Positions 22,990-34,404 of a stretch of DNA of 64,000 nucleotides are shown in pieces. Each line of letters begins with the position of its first letter. Within the stretch, counting starts at the first letter, position 1. The stretch comes from Pomphorhynchus laevis. Taxonomy: Eukaryota > Acanthocephala > Palaeacanthocephala > Echinorhynchida > Pomphorhynchidae. The stretch is taken from assembly GCA_012934845.2 (NCBI GenBank), contig WNNJ02001602.1, positions 1-64,000 of the forward strand, given 5' to 3'. A model generated the notes under the pieces. That model did not search any database, was not told where the DNA came from, and was given only the letters and a program-made list of their open reading frames with translations. The position numbers and the translations under genes were made by a program.

Positions 22990-23220
22990 CTTCAGGATTG
23001 ATGATGCGTTCACTCGTTCTGTAGCCACTAATGCAATCAATATTTGTGTGCAACGTATTAGTCCATTCATTGAACATTGATAACATTTACGAGAATAAGT
23101 GAAATCGGTATTCTGAACTAAGAAAAATATTTCATCGGTCAGTTCAGATGTTGCATTCTCGCTTAATTTCGACCAATACATGTCGTACAATTGAACTTGT
23201 AATTCGTACGATCTTTTTAG
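22990..23220 (-). CDS. UBR4: UBR4-like exon with KCYQC motif
   Basis: A 231-nt exon, phase 0 to 0, acceptor TAATTGTTTCAG, donor GTTTGC (the weakest donor in the set). It codes for LKRSYELQVQLYDMYWSKLS and later SRKCYQCSMNGLIRCTQILI. It corresponds to the KCYGCA...HC..LLRALA block of UBR4. It ends NASSILK, which continues into the next exon as the L(I/L)(R/K)(E/D)(L/I)(F/L) motif. Confidence 0.93.
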
Positions 23221-24002
23221 CTGAAACAATTAAATCAGAAGACGTAATCAAACGCAGAGTGATAATAGCGGATTACCTTTAACGATTTGTTAAGGATATT
23301 TACAACCTTCAACCAAAACAAAAACAAAGTGTATATTGTGATATTTATAAAAACAAGAAAATGTGAAGGTTTAAACGAATTAAAAAATGAACTTTGCATT
23401 ATTATAAAATTAAAGGGTTTGTGACAATATCGAAGATACACGAGCTAGCTATTACAACCATTGATTGAGCAAAACTGTTTTGCGTACACAGTGACAATTT
23501 GATTTGACATTATGTATCTGGTAGTGGATATGCTAAATCGATTAGAACTCTACGCTTGGACATGAAATTCTAACTTTTAAGCACACGATTCTAATGATTA
23601 ATTGATTACCTTCTTTGGTTGTAATAAATTTCAATTTTAAATTTGAATAAAATTTAATAAACACAATTCAAATCAATAATGCCCTTTCCATATGAGCAGG
23701 CATTTTTATTACCCAATCGATACAACTGTATCTTAGTATACAATTAAACACTGATAAAATTATATATTAATGAAATAATACAACGAGGATAGTCGGGCAT
23801 ATACCGTACATGGTTTGACACTACAGACCACTGCCAGACATTGAAAATGAACTTTAGAAACATTGAATTAAACGGACTACTAAACATGCGTGGATTAAAT
23901 GAAGAGGAAACACAAAAACGAGCGGTGAATAGTAATCGATGAAATTGAGACGGATAATAAATTGAATTTTCTGTTTTTTATTTTGTCCTTTTGGTTGTCA
24001 AG

Positions 24003-24107
24003 CCAGTACACCGGTCAATCGCTATTAGTATGGAAATAGCTGCTAAAAGATTGGGGCTGTTAAAAAGAACTTTGCATTTTTTAATAAGCACTCGTAAAAG
24101 AAAATTT
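24003..24107 (+). other. Coding-like tract with HTH pattern, unrecognised
   Basis: A 34-codon stretch reading KPVHRSIAISMEIAAKRLGL, then LKRTLHFLISTRKRKF and a stop. The AAKRLGLLKRTLHFLI part has the spacing of a helix-turn-helix as in transposase N-termini. Further weak coding-like sequence follows to about 25.38 kb (PGYVHIPLIENKIPNLRLRL around 24.86 kb) but in several frames. Probably an old DNA transposon. Confidence 0.3.
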
Positions 24108-25395
24108 TGAGCATGATCATATCAATAAAATAAAAAGGTTTTAATTAATGAAGGTAAAAAAACAACGGAAACTTTAAGATTTATGTAGTGAACAATAAAT
24201 ACATTAAACGGTAATATTAACTCATTTAAACTTCGAAATGAACAGTATTACGAAAACAATAATAAAGATATTGATGTGTGGTAGTATTTTCTTTAATTTA
24301 AAATGTGAAGAAGTCTTTGCACAAGTCTTTGCTGAATAAAACAGTTTCAAAAATACCAGCAGTCATCACAATTCCATATATCATGTAGCCATAGGTTAGT
24401 AAAAACAAACAAAGCATTGCTTACAAACAAAATTACCTATTCAAAATCGATCATCGATTCATAATCGTTCATCGATGTTCAATCCATAATCGATTCAAAA
24501 TTTGGATCGTAAAAAGTTAATAAACTTGTAAAGAATAATGTTTATGTTAATGCTGACGATATAAAGGCTGTAGTGTAAAATCCTAACAGGTGTGCTACTA
24601 TTAGAAAAATGAGAATAAATCCCTTATTATACGGCAAAACGGGAATGAGACCCTGATACCGTTGATGATAATAACAGGTTGAATAATGATGATGAACAAG
24701 CTGTACTGCATATCAGAATAAATTACTCAATTTTACAAAAAGAGTTTTCTTGTCATAAGTTGCAAGCAGTATAAAGTATATGATTATCTCATAATTTTTC
24801 AACCACATCTAGTTTGGAAGCTATAATTAACGATTTTTGTTCTACATTATGGCCTGGCTATGTTCATATTCCACTGATCGAAAACAAAATTCCTAATTTA
24901 CGACTCAGATTACGAAATGCATAAAAACAGTTAGCGAGGTAACTACAGCAAATTACAATATCATGCAATTGCAATATCATGATGCAAGATATCATTTTGT
25001 TAGACGACATATCATAAGTTGCTTTAATACTCCAATTGAATACATATCTAGATACGTTCAAAGTAACTTAAAATAAATTATACCTCAAGTACCACGTTTC
25101 GTTGAAACTTCTAGCGACCACTTGTTAAAATTTCATGATCTTACAAAAACAAGGTATGCTATTAGTTTCATCAGATGCTAATAGTCTTTATTCTGCCAAA
25201 TCGTGACTGTGTACAAGCTTGCCGAGAATTTATTAATCATTGTTCTTGGCCACAATCAAAAATTGATTTAATGTAGATTCTTTACTGATTATTTTGGACG
25301 ACATATTATCTTTCGAAGGAGATAATTGGCCTGTTGACAGCATAGACTAGCGGAATTTGAAAATAGAATTAATCTTAACGGAACCTTAATTTTTT

Positions 25396-25606
25396 TATTT
25401 ATTAGTGGAGAGAGTGAAAAAAGTATTTATTTAATCAATTTTCAATAGCCTACTGCTGTCATCATCAGGGGTGAATGTTACAAAAATATTTTTACAATTT
25501 TAAATTGTAAAAATATTTTTTGTAACAATTACTCCTGATGATGATAGCAGTAGGCTATTGAAAATTCGATTAAATAAATACTTTTTTTCACTCTCTCCAC
25601 TAAAAA
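25396..25606. repeat. Foldback FB1, copy b
   Basis: Near-perfect palindrome centred at about 25500: arms run from TTATTTATTAGTGGAGAGAG through CTCTCTCCACTAAAAAATAA. Related to copy a at 11.5-11.7 kb (same ends, GAGAGAGTGAA, and same internal motif). Each arm carries a hammerhead-like core, one per strand. Confidence 0.85.
25529..25573 (+). ncRNA. Hammerhead-like ribozyme motif in FB1b
   Basis: Stem I TTACTC (25529-25534) / GATTAA (25568-25573), five of six pairs; CTGATGA; spacer T; stem II GATAGC-AGTAG-GCTATT; GAA; stem III AA/UU; C as cleavage base (25567). The core is the textbook CUGAUGA. A mirror copy with the same core stands in the other arm on the minus strand (25432-25478). Confidence 0.62.
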
Positions 25607-26080
25607 ATAATCCAATATGAGTGAAAAATTGATTTATAATATAACTTAATTTTTTTATCCAAAAATAGTGTAAACGTTCTTGATTTACAACTGCGTTTAG
25701 GTGGTAGCAACAATAACACTTAAATGTTTTATTATAGTCATAATCAAAAGCAGTCTATAGGCATTCAAAGATTGTTCATCCTAAAGTAATGGGAAGAAAT
25801 TTAATATATGCTAAAGCTGTAAGAATTACAAAGCTGTGGTCAAGTGCATGGCGGTTTCTGACGCTGGAGTCAGTGAAAGACAACAATTGTACAAATATAA
25901 TTTAAGTGTTTTCTGCTAATTATTTAACTAGTCAAATTACTGTCTTTCGAGGATCGTATTTGGGAGTAATTTACAGCGCTAAATAATCAAGCTAAATAAC
26001 CTCAATAATCCAGTTGTTTCAAAATTAAAAAAGAATTAGAGAAACGAAACCGAGAATAATATTCATGTTCATATAAATAT

Positions 26081-26275
26081 TAATATTTTATAATATTAAT
26101 ATTATAATATAATAAAATAATATTATAATACAATATAATATTATAATATTATATGATAATATCATATAATATTATATGATAATATAATATTGTAATATTA
26201 TATGATAATATCAATTATAATATTAATATTATATTATAATATTATAATATATAATATTAATATTTTATGAATACA
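26081..26275. repeat. AATATTATAATAT low-complexity palindromic run
   Basis: About 195 bases consisting only of AATATT/ATAATAT-type units with occasional GATAATATC. Self-complementary throughout; probably an expanded hairpin-forming microsatellite. Confidence 0.85.
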
Positions 26276-26744
26276 AATACAATATGAGGTTTAAGTTTTA
26301 TTTTTCTGAAACTATTGCTTTCGTATTTACAACAAACTTTAAATATAAAGAATTCTAACCTGACGACTGTCGAAAAATATCGAACTATACCTTCTATAAT
26401 GTTTACTAACCATAAACTAAAATGCATGCTGATTCTTTCAAAATTTAATAAATATACTATTTATCCTAAAACTATTTTCAATCTAACGATAGTATAAACA
26501 GTAAACTGTTATTTTGTTTATTGTTGGGATGTTGTCTTTAAAATTAATTTTCTTACAATAATCTTACAATAATTGCTACATAATTTAAACACTAAAATTG
26601 AATTGATCATTTCCATTCTTTCTGCTAAATTTTATACAGTTTCGATCACTCTGTTAAAATACAAATTATCGACACCGAATTTCATGCGATGTTTAAAAAA
26701 TTGGCTGTCACAATCTAAAAGATAATTAAAAAGAGAAGACTTAC

Positions 26745-27045
26745 CGATAGTTTGTCGCCCACATCAACAACGGCTTTGACAATCTCCATTTTAGATGGAT
26801 ACGTGATGTTTGATACGCGGTAAAAGTTTTCCCATTGAATCATACAGTTTTTTATTTCATCATCGTAGCTGCATAATTCTTGAATATGTTTCTTAACCAA
26901 CTGACGGCTGTAGTTATCTTCGATCGAATTATGCCAATTACATAAAGACACTTCAGCAGAAAAATCTTTAAAAATAAATTTACTGAAAATGCTTTCCTTG
27001 CAAAATCGGCAAAACACTAAGTCTAGATCAATAGTGATAATGTTT
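26745..27045 (-). CDS. UBR4: UBR4-like exon, last zinc ribbon and helical linker
   Basis: A 301-nt exon, the largest recovered, acceptor TTTCTGCGTTTAG, donor GTAAGT, phase 2 to 0. It begins NIITIDLDLVFCRFC (the RSINYDEKDPFLCNAC block of UBR4), then KFIF as in the FDFML strand. About 65 residues of helix follow with Asp/Glu and Leu spacing like the UBR4 IENEEDRKKAVSNI segment. It ends VVDVGDKLS. The split Ser codon joins TC from 43888 to A here, confirming the 16.8-kb intron. Confidence 0.95.
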
Positions 27046-27326
27046 CTAAACGCAGAAACAAATTCTTAAAACACAATACATTACTACTATATACATGGAG
27101 AAATAAATCCATATTTATATTTTAACGCATTTCGTAACGTATAAATATGATTTAATAATAAAAATACAATATATTATGATAATAGTCTTCTATATAAACT
27201 ATGGGATATGATAGTATAAATATAATTAACCATTAAAAGCCCATATAATGGACTTAAACTCAAAAGTCCGTTATCATAAAGAACTGATATGAATCAATAA
27301 GTCCATTATGATTAATGGAATGCTAA

Positions 27327-27433
<107 letters not shown>

Positions 27434-27531
27434 CGCTGTGTTTTGAAATCGCGTACCGGGGTCAATTTAGACGCATTCATAATAATAAAAGTTATTGTTA
27501 GAAACCGGTAAAAGACAAGCAACTTTTTATT

Positions 27532-27569
27532 TAAGAAACGTTTCGGACAGTTTGTCCTTCTTCAGTCTT
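27532..27569 (-). ncRNA. Hammerhead-like ribozyme motif, PLE-A
   Basis: Minus-strand copy of the same motif, in the 3' untranslated end of the 27.4-28.9 kb fragment. All core bases and all stem positions are identical to the copies at 29.15 and 42.93 kb. Confidence 0.6.
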
Positions 27570-27621
27570 TACAATAATGTGCAATTTTCGGCTAGCGTAT
27601 ACGTTTATATAAAGAAAGCTG

Positions 27622-28854
27622 TCACGGAAGAATCGACACACGTCCGCGGCGTCCACATAGCGAACTGTTAAATAACTCAAAAAATGGATGATCGTACGTG
27701 TTTAGTGATTCATCTGACATTAATTGACCAATCCAAAACTTTTCTTTTATTTTGCGCATATTGGAATCGGATATTGGGCCATCGATAATTGTCGTAATCA
27801 TGGAATGATCTGGATTTTCAATCATGTGTGATACGTATCCATCTGCAGTTGTTTTCAATTCTTTTAAATCTCTTCGCCGATTATTTGCTCGAATATTGTA
27901 TCGTGTCCCTGTCTGACCGACATACTGAGCTGCACAAACCTGACACCTAGATTGGTAAATAATTCCTTCAGATTTGCACGTGAAGTGCTGTTTAATTGGA
28001 TAACTTAGGTCCGTGACTGTGCTGCTGAACTGAGTTGTCTCGACCATATCTGAACAATTTTTGCAACGTTTGTCACCGCACCTGTAACTCCCATATGTTG
28101 CCTTTTTGTTCGTTTTATTGCGGTTTAACATATGCGCGAAACTTGTCGGAATCTTGAATCTGACTCTTGGTCGAATCATTAGTTTTTTTGTCGCCTCGTT
28201 TACCGATGTGAATATTGAATCGAATTGCTTTTGTATGTAGCGGTAGGCAGGATTGTATGTTAGTACAACATTAATCTCTTTCGGCTTGTCTTCTTGTTTT
28301 TCCCGAGGATAGTGCCATAGCAGGCTTCCTCGATCTGTCTTCTGAGCGTAAAGGAATTGCCTTTGTATCTGCTTTAGAGAATATCCTCTTTCTGAAAACC
28401 GTTTTGATAAGTCAGAGAGCGCATCCTTGAAATCTGAGTCTAATGAGCAAATTTTTCGCATGCGGTATGCTTCATTTCGCAATATCAGCCTTTTCGTTGG
28501 ATTGGGATGACCACTTCTTGCATGTACATACGACTTCATCCCGCTAAACTTTGTGTACATCTTTGTGTGCCATTCGCCTGGTCTCGGTCGGTATATTAGT
28601 GTGTCAAGGAATGGTATCTGCTGGTTTTTAGGTAAGTCAAGACTAAACTTTAGCTCCGAACTGGTATTTAAGGACTCGCAGAACTCTACAAGACGTGATT
28701 TGTCGGATGGCCAACATATAAGAATATCATCGACATAGCGTTTCCAAATTGATGGTCGATGTGAGCATTGTTGTAGGAATCGTTCTTCTACAAAAGTGAC
28801 GTATAAGCTGGCGTATGTGGGGCCTACGGGCGTTCCGTAGGCCCCACATATTTT
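27622..28854 (-). CDS. PLE reverse transcriptase (C-terminal part) + GIY-YIG endonuclease
   Basis: Open frame of about 410 codons. In order: GTPVGPTYASLYVTFVEERF, then KRYVDDILICW (catalytic Y-x-D-D of the RT palm), IPFLDTLIYRP, YTKFSGMKSYVHARSGHPN, a cysteine cluster YRCGDKRCKNCSDM, CQVCAAQYVGQTGTRYNIRA (the Y-x-G GIY-YIG signature), and KFWIGQLM before the end GRRGRVSILP. The RT copies the element's RNA and the endonuclease nicks the target. The fingers part of the RT is missing because of the 5' truncation. The linker cysteines (CGDKRCKNC) are typical of Penelope/Poseidon elements. Confidence 0.92.
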   Translation of the reverse strand, partial: KICGAYGTPVGPTYASLYVTFVEERFLQQCSHRPSIWKRYVDDILICWPSDKSRLVEFCESLNTSSELKFSLDLPKNQQIPFLDTLIYRPRPGEWHTKMYTKFSGMKSYVHARSGHPNPTKRLILRNEAYRMRKICSLDSDFKDALSDLSKRFSERGYSLKQIQRQFLYAQKTDRGSLLWHYPREKQEDKPKEINVVLTYNPAYRYIQKQFDSIFTSVNEATKKLMIRPRVRFKIPTSFAHMLNRNKTNKKATYGSYRCGDKRCKNCSDMVETTQFSSTVTDLSYPIKQHFTCKSEGIIYQSRCQVCAAQYVGQTGTRYNIRANNRRRDLKELKTTADGYVSHMIENPDHSMITTIIDGPISDSNMRKIKEKFWIGQLMSDESLNTYDHPFFELFNSSLCGRRGRVSILP

Positions 28855-28855
28855 T

Positions 28856-29344
<489 letters not shown>

Positions 29345-29639
29345 TGATAAATGAAAATCTTAGTTACAGAAAAGTATAAACGCGCGTTTTTAGTTTGTGA
29401 TAATTTTAGGTTTAATAAAGTTTAAGAACTATAAATATTAACTAGTTTATAATATAACATATTTGTGATGAGGAACAACTATGATATGAATGAGATGCTT
29501 GTAAGTAAATTTTGTGGATAACTGTATATTTTGTTTAAGGGGCGGCATAGCATACTATTTTTATGGTTCGAATATAGAAGTTGCTTGATGCTAAGGGATG
29601 ATTACAATAAAATTAAATAAATAAAGATTTTCTTAAAAA

Positions 29640-29832
29640 ACTATATGTGATAAATAAAAATGACGTTTATTTTAAATTTTAATTTTTTATTTTAACTTTA
29701 TTTAAATTATAGAAAAATAAAAACAATTATTAATTTTATTATTTAATTATTAAATTTTGATTTAGCATTATTATGTTTTGTTTATTTTATAATTATATTA
29801 AATACGTAGACTCAGTTTGCTGATTTAATTTA
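29640..29832 (-). repeat. R1 repeat copy, minus
   Basis: Ends TAAATACGTAGACTCAGTTT; its body (TGCTAAATC...AAACAAAATAA read on the minus strand) matches the 60.8-kb copy more closely than other copies do. Confidence 0.72.
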
Positions 29833-29859
29833 AAAAAGAGACATGCAGAAAAACGAAAT

Positions 29860-30450
29860 CAAAAAATCAGACTGGTCATTATCTTTCAAGTAGTCTTCAG
29901 TATGTTTCGGGCTGAGATCAACAGGGATCTGAGCTCTTCAGCCACACCAGCACGCCACTCTCCGACTGAACAATCCGGACTTTTTCACTCCTCCTCCTCC
30001 CGAAGAATGCAGTCAAAGCGGAATATATCCGGACCGCGAGATGAGAAGCTTGAGAAAACTTAGTCTTTGCTCTAGGCGACGTCCTTTTGAAAATAAGACT
30101 AATCCCGAGATAGCAAAAGTACCTCAGAGGTGCACTTGGGTTAACTCATTCAATGACAGATGCTGATCTTGTTTCAGTGGCAACCTAGCTCTCTTCAGAA
30201 TACGCTTGAGTGTATCCGGGTCAGCTTTCGCTGACCAATTCACCGTAATGGTGAACCCCAGATATTTCATTCGATTAGTGAAGATTAGGATTGGTCGATG
30301 CTGCAAAATGGAGAAGAGTACAGAGAGTGCTAGTCTCTTAAGTTTCTTTTTGGAACTTAAGGAACCTCATATGTTACTTTCACAGACAAACCATAGTCAC
30401 GTCGCCGGACCGGAGGGATTGATCAACCGCTTAAGTTAAATCTGATTTGT
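29860..30450 (-). mobile_element. LINE C-terminal fragment
   Basis: Minus strand: MKYLGFTITVNWSAKADPDT, LKRILKRARLPLKQDQHLSL, NELTQVHL and a frame-shifted continuation with FKRTSPRAKTKFSQASHLAV. Corresponding DNA is found at 34.42-34.80 kb and, more decayed, 63.4-63.7 kb. Confidence 0.7.
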
Positions 30451-30663
30451 CCGAAATATATTGTTAACCGTCGTAGTTTATAATTTTAAAGACGTTAATA
30501 AATATGCATTATAAATAATACTGTAGTGCATTATATATATGATTAATATATATAGCAATGCATTGAATTTGCATTAAAAGTAAATCTCAATAGTTTCAGT
30601 GTATCTTATGTCTTAATGTCAATTTATAAAAACTTAAGAATACAATATATTTACGTAGAAGTT

Positions 30664-30910
30664 TCCAATCAGATCAGCTAACCGATACTTCGTCTTTTAT
30701 ACTATATATAAATTAAAAATAAATATAAGAAATTATAAATAATAAATAATTATCATAAGATTCTATACAATTAATATTTATATAACTATAAAATTATTAA
30801 AATATAAAATAAAAATCAATTTTTATGAATTGACTAATAAATAATATACGATGTATTCGAATAAGGAATAGAGGTCATCAGGGAGAATTCTATTGAACTC
30901 TGATTAGTAC
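30664..30910 (+). repeat. R1 repeat copy
   Basis: AATCAGATCAGCTAACCGAT through GAATTGACTAATAAATAATA and AGAGGTCATCAGGGAGAAT. The 3' GC-rich end is altered. Confidence 0.75.
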
Positions 30911-31224
30911 ACAAATTTTAATTACATCTGATAAAAATTACTTATAGATGCGTGTTAGAGTTATTTTTAATTTCGGGACCGAATTGAAGAAATAAATAGA
31001 ATATTAATTTATTATTTTTATATTTTGTTACCTCTTGTTAGTACCATCGTCTAAATATACAAAAAGATAAAACCAAAATCAGTTATACTAAGCATTATTT
31101 TTATTTATTGGATTAACATGTCTGTTCGATTATCTGTCGCAATAAAAATAATGTATTTATTTCCGTATATTGAACTATCATAAATTACAACTAACATATT
31201 AGATAAAGTGATCAATAGCTAAAT

Positions 31225-31440
31225 CTAAATTTAATAATGAAATAACAAAAAATTAAATAATTATAAATAATTGTTATAAGATTTAATATAATTTATATCA
31301 AGTTAAAATTAAAAATTGAAATTTAAAATAAAAGTCAATTTTTATAAATTGAATAATAAATAACAGACAATGTATAAGATAATAAGGATAAGAGTCATCA
31401 GGAGGAACTGATATGCTATCACGTTTCGGCTCCTATTCTT
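31225..31440 (+). repeat. R1 repeat copy, 5'-truncated
   Basis: TATATCAAGTTAAAATTAAA through GTCATCAGGAGGAACTGATA and ATGCTATCACGTTTCGGCTC. Confidence 0.75.
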
Positions 31441-31861
31441 CAAATATTTAATATTTTTATCTGCTTGAATACACAATATAAATAGAATGCAAAATATTTT
31501 AAACAGATCGAAATATTTGTTTATTTTTTGAACGTTAACCAATATTTAAATAAACAACCATGGACAGTAGTGGTAGTCATTCCGTTATTTAGTATGAAGT
31601 TTTACGTTGTCCCTCTGTTACTTTGACATATCGTCAATTCTATGAGCATTGTTTGTGATAATATATGCCTTAGCAAACAGTAGCAATATAAATTGCAAAT
31701 AAAATTATGATTATTACAGCTTGTAACAGCTGTAATACGAGCCGCTATGTATAACATCGGCAAAACATACATCGTTTTAGGTTGTGACAAATTAAATAAA
31801 AAACCTCTTTATATTAATATTTTGGATTATTAAAAATATATCCATCCTGATCTGTATTTAA

Positions 31862-32092
31862 TTTTTTTTTTCATTTCTAGGAACTATCAGGTATAATTAA
31901 ACGACAAAAATTATTATAATATTTCGCTAGTAACTACTAGCATCTTTACTTAGATGCCAGTAGTTACTGCATCTTCAGAAAATATGAAATTTTGAATTTT
32001 CTGAAGATGCTAGTAGTTACTAGCGAAATATTAAAATAATTTTTGTTGTCGTTTAGTTATGCATGATAGTTTCTGGAAATTAAAAAATTTTG
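31862..32092. repeat. Foldback FB2, palindromic, hammerhead in arm
   Basis: Two inverted arms of about 100 bp around a 10-base centre (31982-31991). Outer parts (TTTCATTTCTAGGAACTATC versus GATAGTTTCTGGAAATTAAA) and inner parts (AATATTTCGCTAGTAACTAC) match. The left arm has an internal partial duplication. No coding sequence. The right arm carries a clean hammerhead-like motif on the plus strand. Confidence 0.85.
31996..32037 (+). ncRNA. Hammerhead-like ribozyme motif in FB2
   Basis: Stem I ATTTT (31996-32000) / AAAAT (32033-32037), CTGAAGA (32001-32007), spacer T, stem II GCTAGTA-GT-TACTAGC, GAAA (32025-32028), stem III AU/AU, U. The same architecture as the PLE motifs, with different stem sequences and perfect pairing in all three helices. 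Confidence 0.65.
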
Positions 32093-32184
32093 GATTATAA
32101 TTTACTTAGCATCCTAAAGGTTAGTATATATATTGTATAACTGCTTGTATTGTATATGTACAGCGAACAGTACCAACATCAAGG

Positions 32185-32307
32185 ATGACGACAAGTAACT
32201 CTGAATATGGTAAAGAGATTGGATCGATTGTTGTTGATGCAAAAATGAAGTTCATCCGACCACCACCAAATCAATCTGTAGACTACATTTACAAACACGC
32301 AACTAGC
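32185..32307 (+). CDS. EYR-repeat gene, exon 1 (nested in the UBR4 intron)
   Basis: First coding exon of a plus-strand gene inside the 16.8-kb intron. ATG opens 41 codons (MTTSNSEYGKEIGSIV..., ending YIYKHATS), followed by GTAATT, a 64-nt intron with pyrimidine-rich end and TACGACAG acceptor. No in-frame ATG is seen upstream. The protein repeats a short motif of the type (S/T)-E-Y-(R/G)-x-x-(F/Y), as in the microtubule-binding repeats of MDM1. That family link is an inference from motif style only. Confidence 0.6.
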
Positions 32308-32371
32308 GTAATTATCTATAAAAATTTAGATGCTTGAATGCTTTTATTACATTATATTTTTAATACGACAG

Positions 32372-32485
32372 AAACAATTGAATCAAGCTTTCTTTGAAGA
32401 ACTACCGCTGTCCACAGAATATAGGAGCACATATTCAGGGAAGGTTTGGCCGTCGCTCTCAGCAAATGACAAAACCTTAAATGAA
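32372..32485 (+). CDS. EYR-repeat gene, exon 2
   Basis: A 114-nt exon, phase 0 to 0, acceptor TTTTAATACGACAG, strong donor GTAAGT. It codes for KQLNQAFFEELPLSTEYRST, then YSGKVWPSLSANDKTLNE. STEYRSTYSGKVWP resembles the TEYxxxFxW repeats of MDM1. Followed by a 1.4-kb intron containing a LINE tail (32.7 kb). Confidence 0.7.
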
Positions 32486-32689
32486 GTAAGTAGCAAGGTT
32501 GAATTATTGTCTGTAGTTAAGATAAAAGATTATCACACAAACAATTACTGACATACCAAATGTAATATCTAAACTTATAGCATACCGTTTTCTGTTTCAG
32601 ATTTATTTAGCAATAGTTTAATTTCTTTTACGACTAGACCGGACCATATTTTTACTCAAAATTATTAATTAATTAACATTATTTGCTTT

Positions 32690-32875
32690 ATGCTTCGGAG
32701 CATGAAATCGTAGGCAAGCGCCCGAAAGGTAAATCTAAACGAGATGGCTAGATAGCCTACAGACAGATCTCAATACTTCAGGACTTCACCCGCATCAGGA
32801 TTCGAATAGGGGAAAATGGAGGAGCAAATCCTTCATACCCGATCTCACCTCAAAGCGGGATAAAGGCTAAATAAC
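32690..32875 (+). mobile_element. LINE 3' end fragment
   Basis: VGKRPKGKSKRDG in one frame, then TDLNTSGLHPHQDSNRGKWR, SKSFIPDLTSKRDKG and a stop in another: the GRP+.RW.D....DL...GL.P..A.DR.KWR end of a non-LTR element. It lies in the intron between exons 2 and 3 of the EYR-repeat gene. Confidence 0.65.
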
Positions 32876-33903
32876 ACGAAGAAGATTATTTTCTTTATGC
32901 ATCTTTATATATATCCTCAGCGGGGATTTGTAATGTCACATTCATTGTTTAATATACGACTAATGAATGCTTGTACTTGTAGTAGTGAGAATTTATAAAA
33001 TAATCAATGATACTATGTGCATTTTAGGTATCATGAGAGGCTCTGAGCGATTCCACGAAATATATAATTATGAATCATGTATGAGAATTTAAACATATGT
33101 ATGAGGTCTGAGGGTAAATAGATACACAAAAAAGATATCACCAAAATACTCAGCTAACAAGAGATATCTGGGCAATCATTAGGAAATTTAATAAATTTTA
33201 GAGGTCAACAGATAGCACAATAGATTTAAGAATATATTGTAATAACGTTTATATTGGGTCGCCCACTGATTAAACAAGTCTATACAATAGTTTGTACAAA
33301 ACATTTTTACTACGCAAATATGGGTCAGTTTAATCAACACCAATTAAGCGCTAAAATTACATTCGGAACTCGCTTGATTTACACATTTTTGGCCGTTTAA
33401 ATTTGAATAAAAATTATTTAATTAACGATGTATTATGCCTATATTCATAATTCTGATTATTAAATTTGATAAGTTACTTGATAAATATAAATTTTGAAGA
33501 TAAAATGAACAATTCTGATTTAAATTTTGGATTGCTTAAATATTTAAATTTAATATTTATATTTAAGTTTCGTTAGGAATTCTTGACGAATATATCTGCG
33601 TCTCAATTTTTATTTCTAATAATTATGAAATGCTATTTTAAATTTTAATGTTAAATGATACTAGATAATTACAATTTTTCATGGCTGAATATAGTAAGAA
33701 AATTACGATATGAAAAATATTAATCATTAGTAGTGTGTAAATAATATTAAATATTGTTCATGTAATTCTATAAATTTTTATTAAATAATTCACATCTAAA
33801 ATTTTTCGATTGAACATATCCTATTTAACGAGCATTGTTGAATAATTTTTTCAATTACAATTTGAACTGACGTTTTGATTTTAATACTAGTTATTTTTCA
33901 TAG

Positions 33904-34004
33904 AAAGATTGTTCCCTTTGTGAAAAATACGAGCCGAAAAAACCAATTGATCCAATTACGAAAGAAATGACCACATATCGAAAGGCATACAAGAAATACA
34001 ATAG
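33904..34004 (+). CDS. EYR-repeat gene, exon 3
   Basis: A 101-nt exon, phase 0 to 2, acceptor TTATTTTTCATAG, donor GTAAAC. It codes for KDCSLCEKYEPKKPIDPITK, then EMTTYRKAYKKYN. A third copy of the Y-R-K-x-Y type motif is present, and CSLC is a CxxC pair. Basic, lysine-rich composition fits a microtubule- or nucleic-acid-binding protein. Confidence 0.65.
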
Positions 34005-34292
34005 GTAAACAATTTACGAAAATCCGTAATCTTACGATTAGTATTTAAGTATGAATATTTTAACATTAAGGTGTCGTTTTAATCGAATTACAATACAAAT
34101 GCCTCTGTTTGTCGTAATGTAGCATTAACACAAATACTTGAATGCCTTTAATTAGAGAGGTTTCCCAATAAGATTTTTGCAATTAATGACGTCGTTGGTG
34201 AAACAATACTGTCATTGTTGCAAATTATTCAATGGTTGCAATTTAATTAATAACATATCAATAATAATACTAATGGTTTTCTTACTAAAAAG

Positions 34293-34393
34293 CAAAGCAT
34301 GTACCGAATATGGAAAGCAGTTTAGAAAAGATGAAAAAATAATATCAGATTATGGTCTTAATCCCTACATTAAAGTCGTCTTATACTTGAGAA
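34293..34393 (+). CDS. EYR-repeat gene, exon 4 (3' end uncertain)
   Basis: Enters with one base (C), completing the AG left by exon 3 as AGC. It reads KACTEYGKQFRKDEKIISDY, a fourth EY motif. The donor is either GTATGA at 34394 or GTCGTC after YIK. A decayed LINE begins about 10 bases later, so the next exon, if any, is beyond it. I found no later exon I would trust. Confidence 0.5.
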
Positions 34394-34404
34394 GTATGAT
34401 CACA

